Shown here: positions 1 through 8,706 of the stretch, one piece after another
How positions within the stretch are numbered: position 1 is the stretch's first letter
Layout: every line of letters starts with the position of its first letter
Source: Bacteroidales bacterium
GTDB lineage: Bacteria; Bacteroidota; Bacteroidia; Bacteroidales; UBA932
Assembly (NCBI GenBank): GCA_015060445.1
Contig: SUYL01000042.1
Span: 1-64,000, forward strand
Reading direction: 5' to 3'
Length of the DNA stretch: 64,000 nucleotides
The notes under the pieces: generated by a model
The model's database searches: none
Told to the model about the DNA's origin: nothing
What the model saw: only the letters and a program-made list of their open reading frames with translations
Translations under genes and position numbers: made by a program

Positions 1-8
1 GTTTATTG

Positions 9-93
9 CGGAGAGGGAGGGATTCGAACCCCCGGAACCTCTCAGTTCAACGGTTTTCAAGACCGCCGCAATCGACCACTCTGCCACCTCTCC
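9..93 (-). tRNA. tRNA-Ser (anticodon UGA)
   Basis: Read on the minus strand this is an 85-nt class II tRNA. The acceptor arms GGAGAGG and CCTCTCC pair perfectly with discriminator G, the T arm carries GGTTCGAATCC, and the 7-base anticodon loop CTTGAAA places UGA at the anticodon. The long variable arm fits serine. CCA is not encoded. It reads UCN serine codons, mainly UCA. Confidence 0.95.
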
Positions 94-109
94 TTCCGCT
101 TTGGGATTG

Positions 110-140
110 CAAATATAGGAACAATTTTTATTTATGCAAA
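110..140 (-). promoter_or_regulatory. Bacteroidetes-type promoter of tRNA-Ser
   Basis: On the minus strand TTTG (137-140) is followed after exactly 19 bases by TATATTTG (110-117). This matches the -33 TTTG / -7 TAnnTTTG promoter known from Bacteroides. The tRNA 5' end lies 16 bases downstream. Confidence 0.75.
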
Positions 141-406
141 AGAAATCGCTGAAAATTTTCAAGATTAATAAAAAAATGCACTTAAAGCATAGTACCTGTA
201 CATTCCGTAGAGTTCGCAACAGTTAATTCACAATTTCACCGAATCTTAACAATAACTACACCAGTAGTTAATAATTATAAAAAAATGATATTTTAACTTC
301 GCTCTCGGAAAGCAGGACCTAGACTAACCCTTTAAAAAAGATTATTTCAAATTCAAGTAAACAAACAACGGAGTTTACGGTTTATTCACTAATAATCTTA
401 GGATTT
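141..406. other. AT-rich spacer before the sigma factor gene
   Basis: About 270 bases without a credible gene. It must hold the promoter and leader of the sigma factor gene at 407, but I see no clean TTTG-N19-TAnnTTTG pair in the plus direction and no strong hairpin. Confidence 0.4.
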
Positions 407-898
407 ATGGGTAATACAAATTTCAACACCGAGATTATCAACTTGGAGCCGAGCCTGACAAGATACGCGTACAGCCTCACATCAAACATGGAGGATGCAA
501 AAGACTTGGTTCAAGAAACTTATTTCAAGGCCCTTTACAACCAGGACAAGTTTGATGAGCAGACCAACATCAAGGCCTGGATGTACACCATCATGAAAAA
601 CACTTTCATCAATGACTACAGACGAAGAGTAAAGAAACAGGCCATATTCAACAAGGATGTACAGGAGTTTGTCCTTACCAGCCGTCCTGCAGAGGCCAAC
701 CCTGAGAGCGACTACAATTTCAGGGAACTCACAGCAATGGTGAACTCTCTGGAACCTGAATTCAGGATCCCTTTCCAAATGCATGACAGCGGTTACAAGT
801 ACCAGGAGATTGCAGATGAACTTGGGCTGCACCTCGGAACAGTAAAGAGCAGAATCCACTTTTCCCGACAAAAACTGATGGAAAAAATAAAGAAATAA
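407..898 (+). CDS. ECF-type RNA polymerase sigma factor
   Basis: A 163-residue sigma-70 family protein of the ECF group, which directs core RNA polymerase to particular promoters. Region 2 is visible around residues 15-75 (DAKDLVQETYFKAL, then KAWMYTIMKNTFINDYRR). Region 4 lies near residues 105-160, with a helix-turn-helix of the form YQEIADELGLHLGTVKSRI. Length is normal for the minimal two-domain form. It stands alone: no anti-sigma factor or membrane sensor is encoded on either side, unlike most ECF genes, so its control must lie elsewhere. Short, single-gene ECF factors of this kind are common in Bacteroidales. Family assignment is firm; the regulon is unknown. Confidence 0.92.
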   Translation: MGNTNFNTEIINLEPSLTRYAYSLTSNMEDAKDLVQETYFKALYNQDKFDEQTNIKAWMYTIMKNTFINDYRRRVKKQAIFNKDVQEFVLTSRPAEANPESDYNFRELTAMVNSLEPEFRIPFQMHDSGYKYQEIADELGLHLGTVKSRIHFSRQKLMEKIKK

Positions 899-924
899 AT
901 CTATTGTATACCCTTGAAATATAT

Positions 925-952
925 AAAGGTCGGGAAGATCCCGACCTTTTTT
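925..952 (+). terminator. Rho-independent terminator after the sigma factor gene
   Basis: A perfect 11-bp stem (925-935 with 939-949) closes a 3-base loop and runs into a T tract. It sits between the convergent sigma factor and lspA genes. The A tract on the 5' side could let it act weakly for the opposite strand too. Confidence 0.85.
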
Positions 953-971
953 GTACTTGTATGGTTCATCC

Positions 972-1592
972 TTATTTCTCTTCTGTGAAGAACTTTCTCT
1001 GGAATATAAGCATATAAACTACAGCACACGAAATACATGCATCCGCAAAATTGAATATCGGGCGGAAGAATATGAATGGTTTTCCTCCATAGAACGGCAC
1101 CCAATCGGGCAATACCGTATCTATAATCGGGAAGTAGAACATGTCCACCACTTTACCGTACAGGAATCCGGTATATCCCCCGTCGGGAGGAAAAAGTTGT
1201 GCAACCTGGGTATAGGTTGATGCACTGAAAATCTCTCCATAGAACAGGCAATCTATCACATTGCCTATGGCACCTACCAAAACGAGCGAGAGTCCTACAA
1301 GCACACCTGTAGGAGTTCCCGCCCTTTTTATAAGTTTTCTGAGATATACTATGATGAAACCAATGAGGACAACCCTGAAAAGGCTCAACGCCAGTTTGCC
1401 TATGGAACCGCCAAACTGCATTCCAAATGCCATCCCATTATTCTCTATAAAACATATCTGAAACCAATCTCCAAATACAGGGATACTCTCCCCTATTGTC
1501 ATATTCAGTTTTACAGCAAATTTTATTGCCTGGTCAATTACCAACAACAAAACCACAAGTAATGAGATGCATCGCCCCTTGGTAAACTTCAT
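972..1592 (-). CDS. lspA: Lipoprotein signal peptidase (signal peptidase II)
   Basis: A 206-residue inner-membrane aspartic peptidase that cuts the signal peptide from prolipoproteins after lipidation of the +1 Cys. Four hydrophobic segments are visible. Conserved blocks are VIDQAIKFAV near the N-terminus, ENNGMAFGM, GAIGNVIDCLFYG (first catalytic Asp) and FNFADACISCAVV (second catalytic Asp). It is somewhat longer than the E. coli enzyme because of an extra periplasmic stretch between the two Asp motifs, as usual in Bacteroidetes. It starts 2 bases after the dksA-like stop and is the last gene of an ileS-dksA-lspA operon. The many lipoproteins in this window are its substrates. Confidence 0.95.
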   Translation of the reverse strand: MKFTKGRCISLLVVLLLVIDQAIKFAVKLNMTIGESIPVFGDWFQICFIENNGMAFGMQFGGSIGKLALSLFRVVLIGFIIVYLRKLIKRAGTPTGVLVGLSLVLVGAIGNVIDCLFYGEIFSASTYTQVAQLFPPDGGYTGFLYGKVVDMFYFPIIDTVLPDWVPFYGGKPFIFFRPIFNFADACISCAVVYMLIFQRKFFTEEK

Positions 1593-1594
1593 TG

Positions 1595-1978
1595 CTACCT
1601 CTTGTTTTTTGCCTCAACACTCAAAGTTGCGTGAGGAACAAGCATAAGTCTCTCCTTAGGGATAAGTTTGCCTGTTTCCCTGCACACACCATAAGTCTTG
1701 TTCTCAATCCTTATAAGTGCAGCCTCCAAAGACTGGATAAATTTGTACTGTCTTTGCGCCAACTGGCCCGACTCCTCTTTTGAAAGCGAAGATGCACCCT
1801 CTTCAAGAACCTTGAATGTTGGGGAAGTATCCTCAACTCCGTTGCTGGCACTATGGGTGATTGCAGCCCTCAACTCCTCGTAGTCCTGTTTTGCAGACTC
1901 CAGTTTTGACAGGATCAATTCTTTAAATTCCTGCAATTCAGCATCGCTGTACCTTACTTTCTCTGTATCCATAACCAT
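1595..1978 (-). CDS. TraR/DksA family protein with degenerate zinc finger
   Basis: A 127-residue protein of the TraR/DksA family. A helical, coiled-coil-like N-terminal part (residues about 10-95) precedes the C-terminal zinc-finger region YGVCRETGKLIPKERLMLVP. Only the first of the four metal-binding Cys positions is kept; the others are Thr, Ser and Ala, so zinc is unlikely to be held in the standard way. This degenerate form is common in Bacteroidetes. DksA proteins bind the RNA polymerase secondary channel and work with ppGpp; whether this one does is unproven. It lies between ileS and lspA in the same operon, 11 bases after ileS. The start at 1978 fits the family length. Confidence 0.85.
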   Translation of the reverse strand: MVMDTEKVRYSDAELQEFKELILSKLESAKQDYEELRAAITHSASNGVEDTSPTFKVLEEGASSLSKEESGQLAQRQYKFIQSLEAALIRIENKTYGVCRETGKLIPKERLMLVPHATLSVEAKNKR

Positions 1979-1989
1979 TTGATTTAAAG

Positions 1990-4900
1990 TTACAAATTTA
2001 ATAACTTAATTGAAATGCGCAATACCTCATCATCACCCCATTCAACTTCGTCTGCACCTTCAAGCCTGTCTGCAAGTTCTATGCTTCCACACAAAGTCTG
2101 CCCACATACATATTCATTGAACTCCTGCAATGATTCTGCCACATCATCCCTTTTCTCAATCTTAACCTCAACTTTGTCTGTAACCTCAAAATCCTTGCCT
2201 TTCCTCAAGTTCTGGATTCTGTTTACAAGTTCCCTTGCAACGCCCTCTCTCCTGAGTGAATCGGTAATTGTAATATCCATTGCAACTGTAAGTTTTCCCT
2301 CTGTTGCAACCAGCCAGCCCGGCATATCCTCAGAAGTAATCTCATAATCCTCCTTCTCAAGCACAACCTCACCTGCTGCCAAAGCAAACTTATAGGCATC
2401 TGACATCTCAATTTGTGTAATGTCACTCTGTGAGAACTGGGCAAATGCTGCAGCAATATCTTTCATCATCTTGCCGTATTTCTTGCCCAAAGTCTTGAAG
2501 TTAGGTTTAATTTTCTTGGTAATCAGACCTTCTGTATTGGTTATAAATTCAACTTCCTTAATATTTACCTCTCCAAGCACCAGATTCTTAACCTTCTCAA
2601 ACTGCTCCTGAATCTTAGGGTCGAGTACAGGAATGATGATTTTTGCAAGTGGCTGCCTTACCTTAATGTTCACTTTTCTTCTCAATGCAAGAATCATTGA
2701 TGAACTCAACTGTGCCAAAGCCATCCTCTCCTCAAGGTCCTTGTCTATATATTTCTCCTCAACCTCAGGCATAAGCACAAGGTGTACAGAGTTCTCCTGG
2801 TGCATTCCTGAAACTGCGTTAAGGTCGAGGAACAGTCTCTCCATAAAGAACGGGGCAATTGGCGCTGCCAGAATTGCCACAGTCTCAAGGCAAGAGTACA
2901 ATGTCTGGTATGCAGCCAGTTTGTCATCTGTCATTGAACCGCCCCAGAAACGTTTTCTGTTCAAGCGCACGTACCAGTTGCTCAAATGGTCACACACAAA
3001 ATCCTGTATCTTTCTTCCTGCAGTTGTAACATCATAATCCTCATAGCAAGCCTTCACATCCTTAATGAGGCTGTTCAGGTATGATATGATCCAACGGTCA
3101 ATCTCAGGACGGTTTTCTACAGGCACCTGAGGAGCCTTGTTGTCAAACCTGTCAACATTTGAATACAATGCAAAGAACGAGTATGTATTGTACAATGTCC
3201 CGAAGAATTTTCTCTTAACCTCATCCACACCTGCAAAGTCAAACTTGAGGTTATCCCAAGGCTGTGCATTTGTAAGCATATACCATCTCAAAGAGTCAGC
3301 ACCGTACTCATCCAATGCCTTGAAAGGATCAACCGCATTGCCAAGACGCTTGCTCATCTTGTTTCCAACCTTGTCAAGTACAAGACCGTTTGAAAGCACT
3401 GTCTTATATGCAACCTTCCTGTTCACCATTGTAGAAATTGCATGAAGGGTAAAGAACCATCCGCGTGTCTGGTCAACGCCCTCTGCAATGAAATCTGCAG
3501 TCTGGCCGAACTGAGGTTTTCCAAGATTCTCCAACCCCTCCTGTGCAAAAGGCATTGCACCTGAATCAAACCACACATCAATAAGGTCCAGTTCCCTCTT
3601 CATTGGCTGGCCGCTTGGGGATACAAGAATGTACCCATCCACATATGGTCTGTGAAGATCTATCTTTTCATAGTTCTCCTTTGAGAAATCTCCTGGAACA
3701 AACCCTTTATCCTTCAATGGGTTTGATGCCATGAATCCTGCTGCAACAGATTTCTCAAGTTCGTTGTAAAGTTCCTCTGCAGAGCCTATGCACATCTCCT
3801 CCTTCTTGTCTTCTGTCCTCCAGATAGGGAGTGGAGTACCCCAGTAGCGGCTGCGTGAAAGGTTCCAGTCCTGAAGATTCTCAAGCCATTTTCCAAAACG
3901 TCCGGTACCTGTACTCTCAGGCTTCCAGTTGATGGTTTTGTTCAATGCAATAAGTTCATCCTGCACTGCAGTAGTTCTGATAAACCATGAATCCAAAGGA
4001 TAATACAATACAGGTTTGTCTGTCCTCCAGCAATGAGGATAGTTATGTGTATGCTTCTCTATCTTGAATGCCTTGTTGGCCCCCTTCATCATAAGACATA
4101 TTACAACATCCAATGTCTCTGCGGCGGCAGCAGCCTTCTCGTCATATACTTTATTTACAGTGAACTGCGGATCATATGCATTCTTAACCCATTTCCCCTC
4201 GTACTCCTTGTAGAGATCCACATCCACACACTGTTTTACAAACTCCTCATCAAGTTCATCCATCATGTAGAACTTGCCGGTAAGGTCAACCATAGGGCGG
4301 GTCTCACCGCTCTTGTTTATCATAAATAGTGAAGGGATACCTGCAGCCTTTGCAACAAACGCATCATCAGCACCAAAAGTAGGGGCAATATGCACAATAC
4401 CTGTACCGTCCTCTGTTGTTACATAATCTCCAGGAATAATGCGGAAAGCCTTATCTGAAGCATCGCTCCATTTACCTTTCTCATCTACAGACACAGGTTT
4501 TACCCAAGGTATCAACTGCTCATACTCCATACCCACAAGTTCAGGTCCCTTATACTCTGCAACCACTTTAAATGGAACAAGTTTGTCTCCAGGTTTATAA
4601 TCCTCCAGTGCCAGTTCCTCTGCCTTCTTGTTGAAATGTGAGTAGAGCAGGCTCTTTGCAAGAACCGCTGTCATCTTCTCACCTGTATATGCATTGTAGG
4701 TCTGTACCGCAACATAATCAATCTTAGGTCCCACACAAAGTGCCACATTTGAAGGGAGTGTCCACGGGGTAGTTGTCCATGCAAGGAAATAAGGTGTACC
4801 CCACTGGGCCATCTCTGCCTTAGGATTCTTTATTCTGAACTGTCCTACAACTGTAGTATCCTTCACATCCCTGTAGCAGCCCGGCTGGTTCAACTCATGG

Positions 4901-5472
4901 GAACTCAAGCCTGTACCGGCAGCAGGAGAATATGGCTGGATGGTATAACCTTTATACAACAGCCCTTTACCGTAAATATCCTTCAGCAGGTGCCACAAAG
5001 TCTCAATATACTTGTTGTCATAAGTTATGTAAGGGTTCTCCATATCCACCCAGTAACCTATCCTCTCTGTAAGGGAAACCCACTCCTTTGTATATTTCAT
5101 CACCTCCTTGCGGCAGGCGCTGTTATAGTCGTCAACTGAAATCTTCTTCCCGATATCCTCTTTGGTTATACCCAACATCTTCTCCACACCAAGTTCAACA
5201 GGAAGGCCATGAGTGTCCCAACCTGCCTTTCTCTGCACAAGATAACCGCTCTGTGTCTTGAAACGGCAGAATGCATCCTTTATTGCCCTGGCCATAACGT
5301 GGTGGATACCCGGCATTCCGTTTGCCGAAGGAGGTCCTTCAAAAAACACAAACTTCTTTGCCCCTTCCCTGGCCTTGAGCGTATTCTCAAAACACTGTTC
5401 TGCTTTCCATTTCTCAAGCACACTTCTATTTATCTCTACTAAATCAAGACTTTTATATTCTGCGAAACCCAT
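1990..5472 (-). CDS. ileS: Isoleucyl-tRNA synthetase
   Basis: A 1160-residue class I aminoacyl-tRNA synthetase that charges tRNA-Ile. The HIGH-type ATP motif appears as PGIHHVMARA near residue 55, and KMSKR as GNKMSKRLGN in the second half. Between them lies the editing (CP1) domain with motifs such as AWTTTPWTLPSN. The C-terminal region contains the anticodon-binding helices and an extension. It is longer than the roughly 940-residue E. coli enzyme and is of the long type seen in Bacteroidetes. It heads the ileS-dksA-lspA operon and is divergent from the CvpA gene. Identification is secure. Confidence 0.97.
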   Translation of the reverse strand: MGFAEYKSLDLVEINRSVLEKWKAEQCFENTLKAREGAKKFVFFEGPPSANGMPGIHHVMARAIKDAFCRFKTQSGYLVQRKAGWDTHGLPVELGVEKMLGITKEDIGKKISVDDYNSACRKEVMKYTKEWVSLTERIGYWVDMENPYITYDNKYIETLWHLLKDIYGKGLLYKGYTIQPYSPAAGTGLSSHELNQPGCYRDVKDTTVVGQFRIKNPKAEMAQWGTPYFLAWTTTPWTLPSNVALCVGPKIDYVAVQTYNAYTGEKMTAVLAKSLLYSHFNKKAEELALEDYKPGDKLVPFKVVAEYKGPELVGMEYEQLIPWVKPVSVDEKGKWSDASDKAFRIIPGDYVTTEDGTGIVHIAPTFGADDAFVAKAAGIPSLFMINKSGETRPMVDLTGKFYMMDELDEEFVKQCVDVDLYKEYEGKWVKNAYDPQFTVNKVYDEKAAAAAETLDVVICLMMKGANKAFKIEKHTHNYPHCWRTDKPVLYYPLDSWFIRTTAVQDELIALNKTINWKPESTGTGRFGKWLENLQDWNLSRSRYWGTPLPIWRTEDKKEEMCIGSAEELYNELEKSVAAGFMASNPLKDKGFVPGDFSKENYEKIDLHRPYVDGYILVSPSGQPMKRELDLIDVWFDSGAMPFAQEGLENLGKPQFGQTADFIAEGVDQTRGWFFTLHAISTMVNRKVAYKTVLSNGLVLDKVGNKMSKRLGNAVDPFKALDEYGADSLRWYMLTNAQPWDNLKFDFAGVDEVKRKFFGTLYNTYSFFALYSNVDRFDNKAPQVPVENRPEIDRWIISYLNSLIKDVKACYEDYDVTTAGRKIQDFVCDHLSNWYVRLNRKRFWGGSMTDDKLAAYQTLYSCLETVAILAAPIAPFFMERLFLDLNAVSGMHQENSVHLVLMPEVEEKYIDKDLEERMALAQLSSSMILALRRKVNIKVRQPLAKIIIPVLDPKIQEQFEKVKNLVLGEVNIKEVEFITNTEGLITKKIKPNFKTLGKKYGKMMKDIAAAFAQFSQSDITQIEMSDAYKFALAAGEVVLEKEDYEITSEDMPGWLVATEGKLTVAMDITITDSLRREGVARELVNRIQNLRKGKDFEVTDKVEVKIEKRDDVAESLQEFNEYVCGQTLCGSIELADRLEGADEVEWGDDEVLRISIKLLNL

Positions 5473-5501
5473 TTTGATATCTTATATTAAAATTTAATTT
5501 G

Positions 5502-5509
5502 CAAAGATA
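5502..5509 (-). promoter_or_regulatory. -7 element of the ileS operon promoter
   Basis: TATCTTTG on the minus strand matches TAnnTTTG and lies about 30 bases upstream of the ileS start. No well-spaced TTTG -33 element accompanies it. Confidence 0.5.
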
Positions 5510-5568
5510 ATACAAAATATATCTCCAAACCGATAAAAAGTCCTATTTTTGGGAAAAATTAAAGCAAC

Positions 5569-6069
5569 ATGAACATAGGTGTATTGGACATAATTATTCT
5601 GGTGGCAATTGCCGCGAGCGCAGTTTGGGGAATATTCAAGGGGTTTGTAAGGCAGATTGTAAGCATTCTTGCCCTTATACTTGGTATCTGGTGTGCCGCA
5701 AGGTTTACAGAAACCCTCTCCAGCCAGGTAAAAGAGTGGTTTACCCTGGAGATGGCCCAACAGACACTCCATATAATAATGTTTGCCGTAATATTCATTG
5801 TTGTAATGATACTTGCCAATTTCATTGGTAAGGGGGTGGAGAGTATAATAAAACTCAGCATGCTGGGATGGCTCAACCGTATTCTGGGCTTCCTGTTTGG
5901 TGCGTTCAAGGCAATAATCATTATGGCCGTGGCTGTTTATGCCATAGAATACCTAAACGGAATATTCAATATCATACCTCAAGATTTTTTTTCCAAATCT
6001 GAAGGATACAAGTTTCTCGGCGATTTCGCCCACAATTTTTTCCCTTTTTTGCATAATTGCTTTTCTTAA
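5569..6069 (+). CDS. CvpA family inner-membrane protein
   Basis: A 166-residue integral membrane protein with four predicted helices, near residues 5-25, 30-48, 65-85 and 105-128. The segment VWGIFKGFVRQIVSILALILG and the later GWLNRILGFLFGAFKAI are typical of CvpA/colicin V production family proteins. In E. coli CvpA is linked to envelope function and colicin V export; its biochemical role is not settled. It lies 80 bases before the peptide exporter gene and may be cotranscribed, but it is a widespread housekeeping family, so proximity alone does not make it part of the export system. Confidence 0.85.
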   Translation: MNIGVLDIIILVAIAASAVWGIFKGFVRQIVSILALILGIWCAARFTETLSSQVKEWFTLEMAQQTLHIIMFAVIFIVVMILANFIGKGVESIIKLSMLGWLNRILGFLFGAFKAIIIMAVAVYAIEYLNGIFNIIPQDFFSKSEGYKFLGDFAHNFFPFLHNCFS

Positions 6070-6149
6070 AAAAAATTATCGGGATAAATTTTACCCAAAT
6101 TCTGGGATAATATGCCGTACTGCTGCATTTTTGCAGAAAAAGCACCTTT

Positions 6150-8276
6150 ATGGCATACGGTTCCCAAATACTCCTGCAACTTGCAGAATTTCCACAATGG
6201 TCCCTCTTGGGGAGAAGGATAAATGTAAGGCAGCACTACAAATATGACTGTGGGGCGGCATGTCTTGCCTCCATTGCCGCATATTACGGTATCTCCTCCT
6301 CCCTTGCACAAATAAGGATGGAGTGCGGATGCACCCCTGAAGGGATCTCAATTCAGGGGATAATGGATGGTGCAGCGCATCTGGGGCTCAAGGCCAGAGG
6401 TCTGCTCTCCAAAGACAAGGAGATCTCCGGGCTACTGGGGATTGGAGATCCTTTCATAGCCCACATAAAGGAGGAAGGGGGCTATCTGCATTATGTGGCA
6501 GTTTACGCCATAAACGGCAAACACCTTAAAGTTATGGACCCGGCAGAGGGAAAAATTGCAAAGGTACCACTTGGGGAGTTCCTGCATAAATGGACCGGGT
6601 ACATCATTGCACTTGCCCCCGACCTTGGGATTGGGGAAACAGATACGGCAGAAGAGGAACCCGGCCTGCTCTCCAGGCTGTTGAAGGGAAATGCATGGGA
6701 ACTGCTCCTGGCATTCCTGGCCACCGCCATCTGCATAGGGGCATCAATATCCGCCACATTCATACTCCAGCAAATTATAGACAACATTGTACCTGGAGGG
6801 AATATGCCTGCGATGTATGGGGTATGCATTGCAATGCCCCTGCTCATGCTCCTCTCACTGCACATGGGGTACAAGGCGGCCAGGCATATAATAAGATGCA
6901 GCGTAAAGATGGAGAGCCTGCTGGTATCCTCCTACATTGGAAAGATATTTGACCTTCCCCTACGCTTCTTTGAGAACTACACCCCGGGGGACATCTCCTC
7001 CAGGAGAGATGACATTGAACTTATCCGCAACTTTGTTACCGGAAACATAATTGGGATGGCTGCAAGCATACTCACCGTAGCGGGTTCATTGGGGACAATG
7101 CTCCTGTACAACACCCGTCTGGCATCCATTGTAGCGGCATCAATACCCGTTTACTGGCTCCTTTACAGAATCTCATACAAATTGAACAGCAAATACGGGA
7201 AGGGTGTTGCCCTGGCCAATTCATCATTTGAATCTGCCCTTCTGGAGGGGATTTCCTCCTCTGCATCACTCAGGCACTACAATGCCATGGAACTTGCTAC
7301 AGACAAAATAGGGAAAGCGCATCTCACCCTAATGGAGAAAATCCAGCACTCCGCAGCAAAGGCGAACCTGCTGCAGACCATGGTTCAGGGCACCTCAAAC
7401 ATGCTTATATGCATAGTGCTCATATACGGCTCCTTTGCAGTTATGGAGGGAGAAATGACATTGGGAGAACTGGCAGGGTTCTATTCCCTGTGCTCTTTCT
7501 TTACAGTTCCGGTAAATGACCTCATTGAGGGGAGCAATTCTTTGGCAAAGGCAAAGGTTGCCTGCCGCAGGATATCTGAAATTCTCTCCCTCAAAGGAGA
7601 AAAAGAGGAGGACAAAATTCCACTCACCCCACCTGAAGGTGATATACAGATAAAAGGGATCCATTTCAGACACCCCGGGAGGGCCCCTTTGTTTTCGGGA
7701 TTCTCCGCCACAATAAAAAGGGGATGCATAAACATTGTACAGGGGGAGAGCGGATGCGGCAAAAGCACCCTCATGCACCTGATAATGGGTGATTATCTTC
7801 CCGACAAAGGTGAAATATGCTGTGCAGGGATAAATGTACGCCAACTGGCTCCCCGGCAGTGGCGGGAGATGATAGGATATGTGGAACAGCGTCCGCAACT
7901 GCTCAATTCCACTATTCTGGAAAACATAACACTGGCAGATGAAAAACCCGACATCGGAAGGGTTACGGATATATGCCGTTCCCTCAATATGGAGAGGATT
8001 CTCATGGAATTCCCTCAGGGGCTCCTTACACGCATAGGGAGCAATGGAGAGGGGTTGTCGGGAGGAGAATGCCAGAAAATATGCATAGCACGTGCAATGT
8101 ACAGGAATCCTCCCATCTTCGTTTTTGACGAGGCCACCTCGGCCCTCGACCGGCAGAGCGGAGAGTTTGTGGCCGGATGCATCCGCAGGCTCAGGGACGG
8201 GGGAAAGACAATAATATACATCTCCCACAAGAGGGAAACGGGAATAATTGCAGACAACGTTGTATCAATCAAATGA
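6150..8276 (+). CDS. Peptidase-containing ABC transporter (C39 peptidase, double-glycine peptide exporter)
   Basis: A 708-residue bacteriocin-type exporter. Residues about 23-145 form a C39 cysteine peptidase: catalytic Cys34 in YKYDCGAACL, His114 in YLHYVAVY, Asp130 in VMDPAEG. Residues about 170-470 hold the transmembrane domain. The nucleotide-binding domain carries Walker A GESGCGKST (near 533), signature LSGGE (near 636), Walker B IFVFDEATSAL and an H-loop ISH. Such proteins cleave leader peptides after Gly-Gly while exporting the core. Two genes for double-glycine peptides follow directly, then TolC and an HlyD-type adaptor, which makes the locus a self-contained type I export system. 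The N-terminus has about 22 residues before the usual start of the C39 fold; an internal start is possible but no better ATG exists. Confidence 0.93.
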   Translation: MAYGSQILLQLAEFPQWSLLGRRINVRQHYKYDCGAACLASIAAYYGISSSLAQIRMECGCTPEGISIQGIMDGAAHLGLKARGLLSKDKEISGLLGIGDPFIAHIKEEGGYLHYVAVYAINGKHLKVMDPAEGKIAKVPLGEFLHKWTGYIIALAPDLGIGETDTAEEEPGLLSRLLKGNAWELLLAFLATAICIGASISATFILQQIIDNIVPGGNMPAMYGVCIAMPLLMLLSLHMGYKAARHIIRCSVKMESLLVSSYIGKIFDLPLRFFENYTPGDISSRRDDIELIRNFVTGNIIGMAASILTVAGSLGTMLLYNTRLASIVAASIPVYWLLYRISYKLNSKYGKGVALANSSFESALLEGISSSASLRHYNAMELATDKIGKAHLTLMEKIQHSAAKANLLQTMVQGTSNMLICIVLIYGSFAVMEGEMTLGELAGFYSLCSFFTVPVNDLIEGSNSLAKAKVACRRISEILSLKGEKEEDKIPLTPPEGDIQIKGIHFRHPGRAPLFSGFSATIKRGCINIVQGESGCGKSTLMHLIMGDYLPDKGEICCAGINVRQLAPRQWREMIGYVEQRPQLLNSTILENITLADEKPDIGRVTDICRSLNMERILMEFPQGLLTRIGSNGEGLSGGECQKICIARAMYRNPPIFVFDEATSALDRQSGEFVAGCIRRLRDGGKTIIYISHKRETGIIADNVVSIK

Positions 8277-8333
8277 GTATACTCAAAGTGGTAACCTACG
8301 CAGCACTAATCGGTAGGGTAAATTGTTTTAATT

Positions 8334-8510
8334 ATGAAAACTGATGTTTTAACAGATTGTCATGCAGAACAGTTGCAGTATGTGATGGGCGGCACCGTCG
8401 CTGCCTGTGAATTTGACCTGTGGGGATATTTCAAGAGGGCATTCGCATTCCTCAAGGAGTATCACCAGGAGATAATAAGAGGCTTGAAAAAAGGGTGGAA
8501 CAATTTTTGA
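8334..8510 (+). CDS. Double-glycine leader peptide 1 (candidate bacteriocin precursor)
   Basis: A 58-codon gene, 57 bases after the C39 exporter. Residues 1-20 read as a double-glycine leader ending VMGG at 17-20, with Val at -4, Leu at -7 and Glu at -9 relative to the cut, as C39 exporters require. The predicted core is 38 residues, starts TVAACEFDLW and ends LKKGWNNF. It is rich in aromatic and basic residues, has a net charge near +2, could form an amphipathic helix, and has one Cys at residue 25. The second peptide gene starts 13 bases downstream. Function as a bacteriocin or signal is inference from leader plus context. It lacks the Cys pair expected of bacteroidetocins and I recognise no named family. 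Confidence 0.82.
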   Translation: MKTDVLTDCHAEQLQYVMGGTVAACEFDLWGYFKRAFAFLKEYHQEIIRGLKKGWNNF

Positions 8511-8512
8511 AA

Positions 8513-8519
8513 AAGGAGG
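8513..8519 (+). promoter_or_regulatory. Unusually strong Shine-Dalgarno site for peptide 2
   Basis: AAGGAGG ends 4 bases before the ATG at 8524. Bacteroidetes genes seldom carry a full Shine-Dalgarno sequence, and neighbouring genes here do not, so it stands out. It supports the reality of the second small gene. Confidence 0.6.
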
Positions 8520-8523
8520 ATTT

Positions 8524-8700
8524 ATGGAAACTTTTGTTGAAATAGGAACCTGTACAGCAGTAAAGGTATTCGGTGGCAAGGACAAGGATACCGCCAGACT
8601 GGTTGAATTTATTGCCGAGTGCATAGGAAGTATTGCCAAAGCAATATATATGATCAACAAGTTCAGGAAACTGTTCACAAACCCTGCAACAGTTTATTGA
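8524..8700 (+). CDS. Double-glycine leader peptide 2 (candidate bacteriocin precursor)
   Basis: A second 58-codon gene, 13 bases after the first. An 18-residue leader ends VFGG, with Val at -4, Ala at -7 and Ile at -12, consistent with a C39 substrate. The predicted core of 40 residues begins KDKDTARLVEFIAECIGSIA and ends NPATVY. It has net charge near +3, a hydrophobic central stretch likely to be helical and a single Cys at residue 33. Two adjacent unlike peptides of equal length suggest a two-component (class IIb-like) bacteriocin. No separate immunity gene is evident. An alternative is a pair of signalling peptides. The gene overlaps, in another frame, a spurious N-terminal extension of the TolC reading frame. 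Confidence 0.78.
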   Translation: METFVEIGTCTAVKVFGGKDKDTARLVEFIAECIGSIAKAIYMINKFRKLFTNPATVY

Positions 8701-8706
8701 AAAAAA

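Noticed and set aside
5569..6069. CvpA gene as part of the bacteriocin system because of the name colicin V production
   Set aside because: CvpA proteins are widespread housekeeping membrane proteins; only proximity links it to the exporter.
8334..8700. Assignment of the two peptides as bacteroidetocins
   Set aside because: Each core has only one Cys and lacks the pattern I recall for bacteroidetocins; the name would overstate the match.
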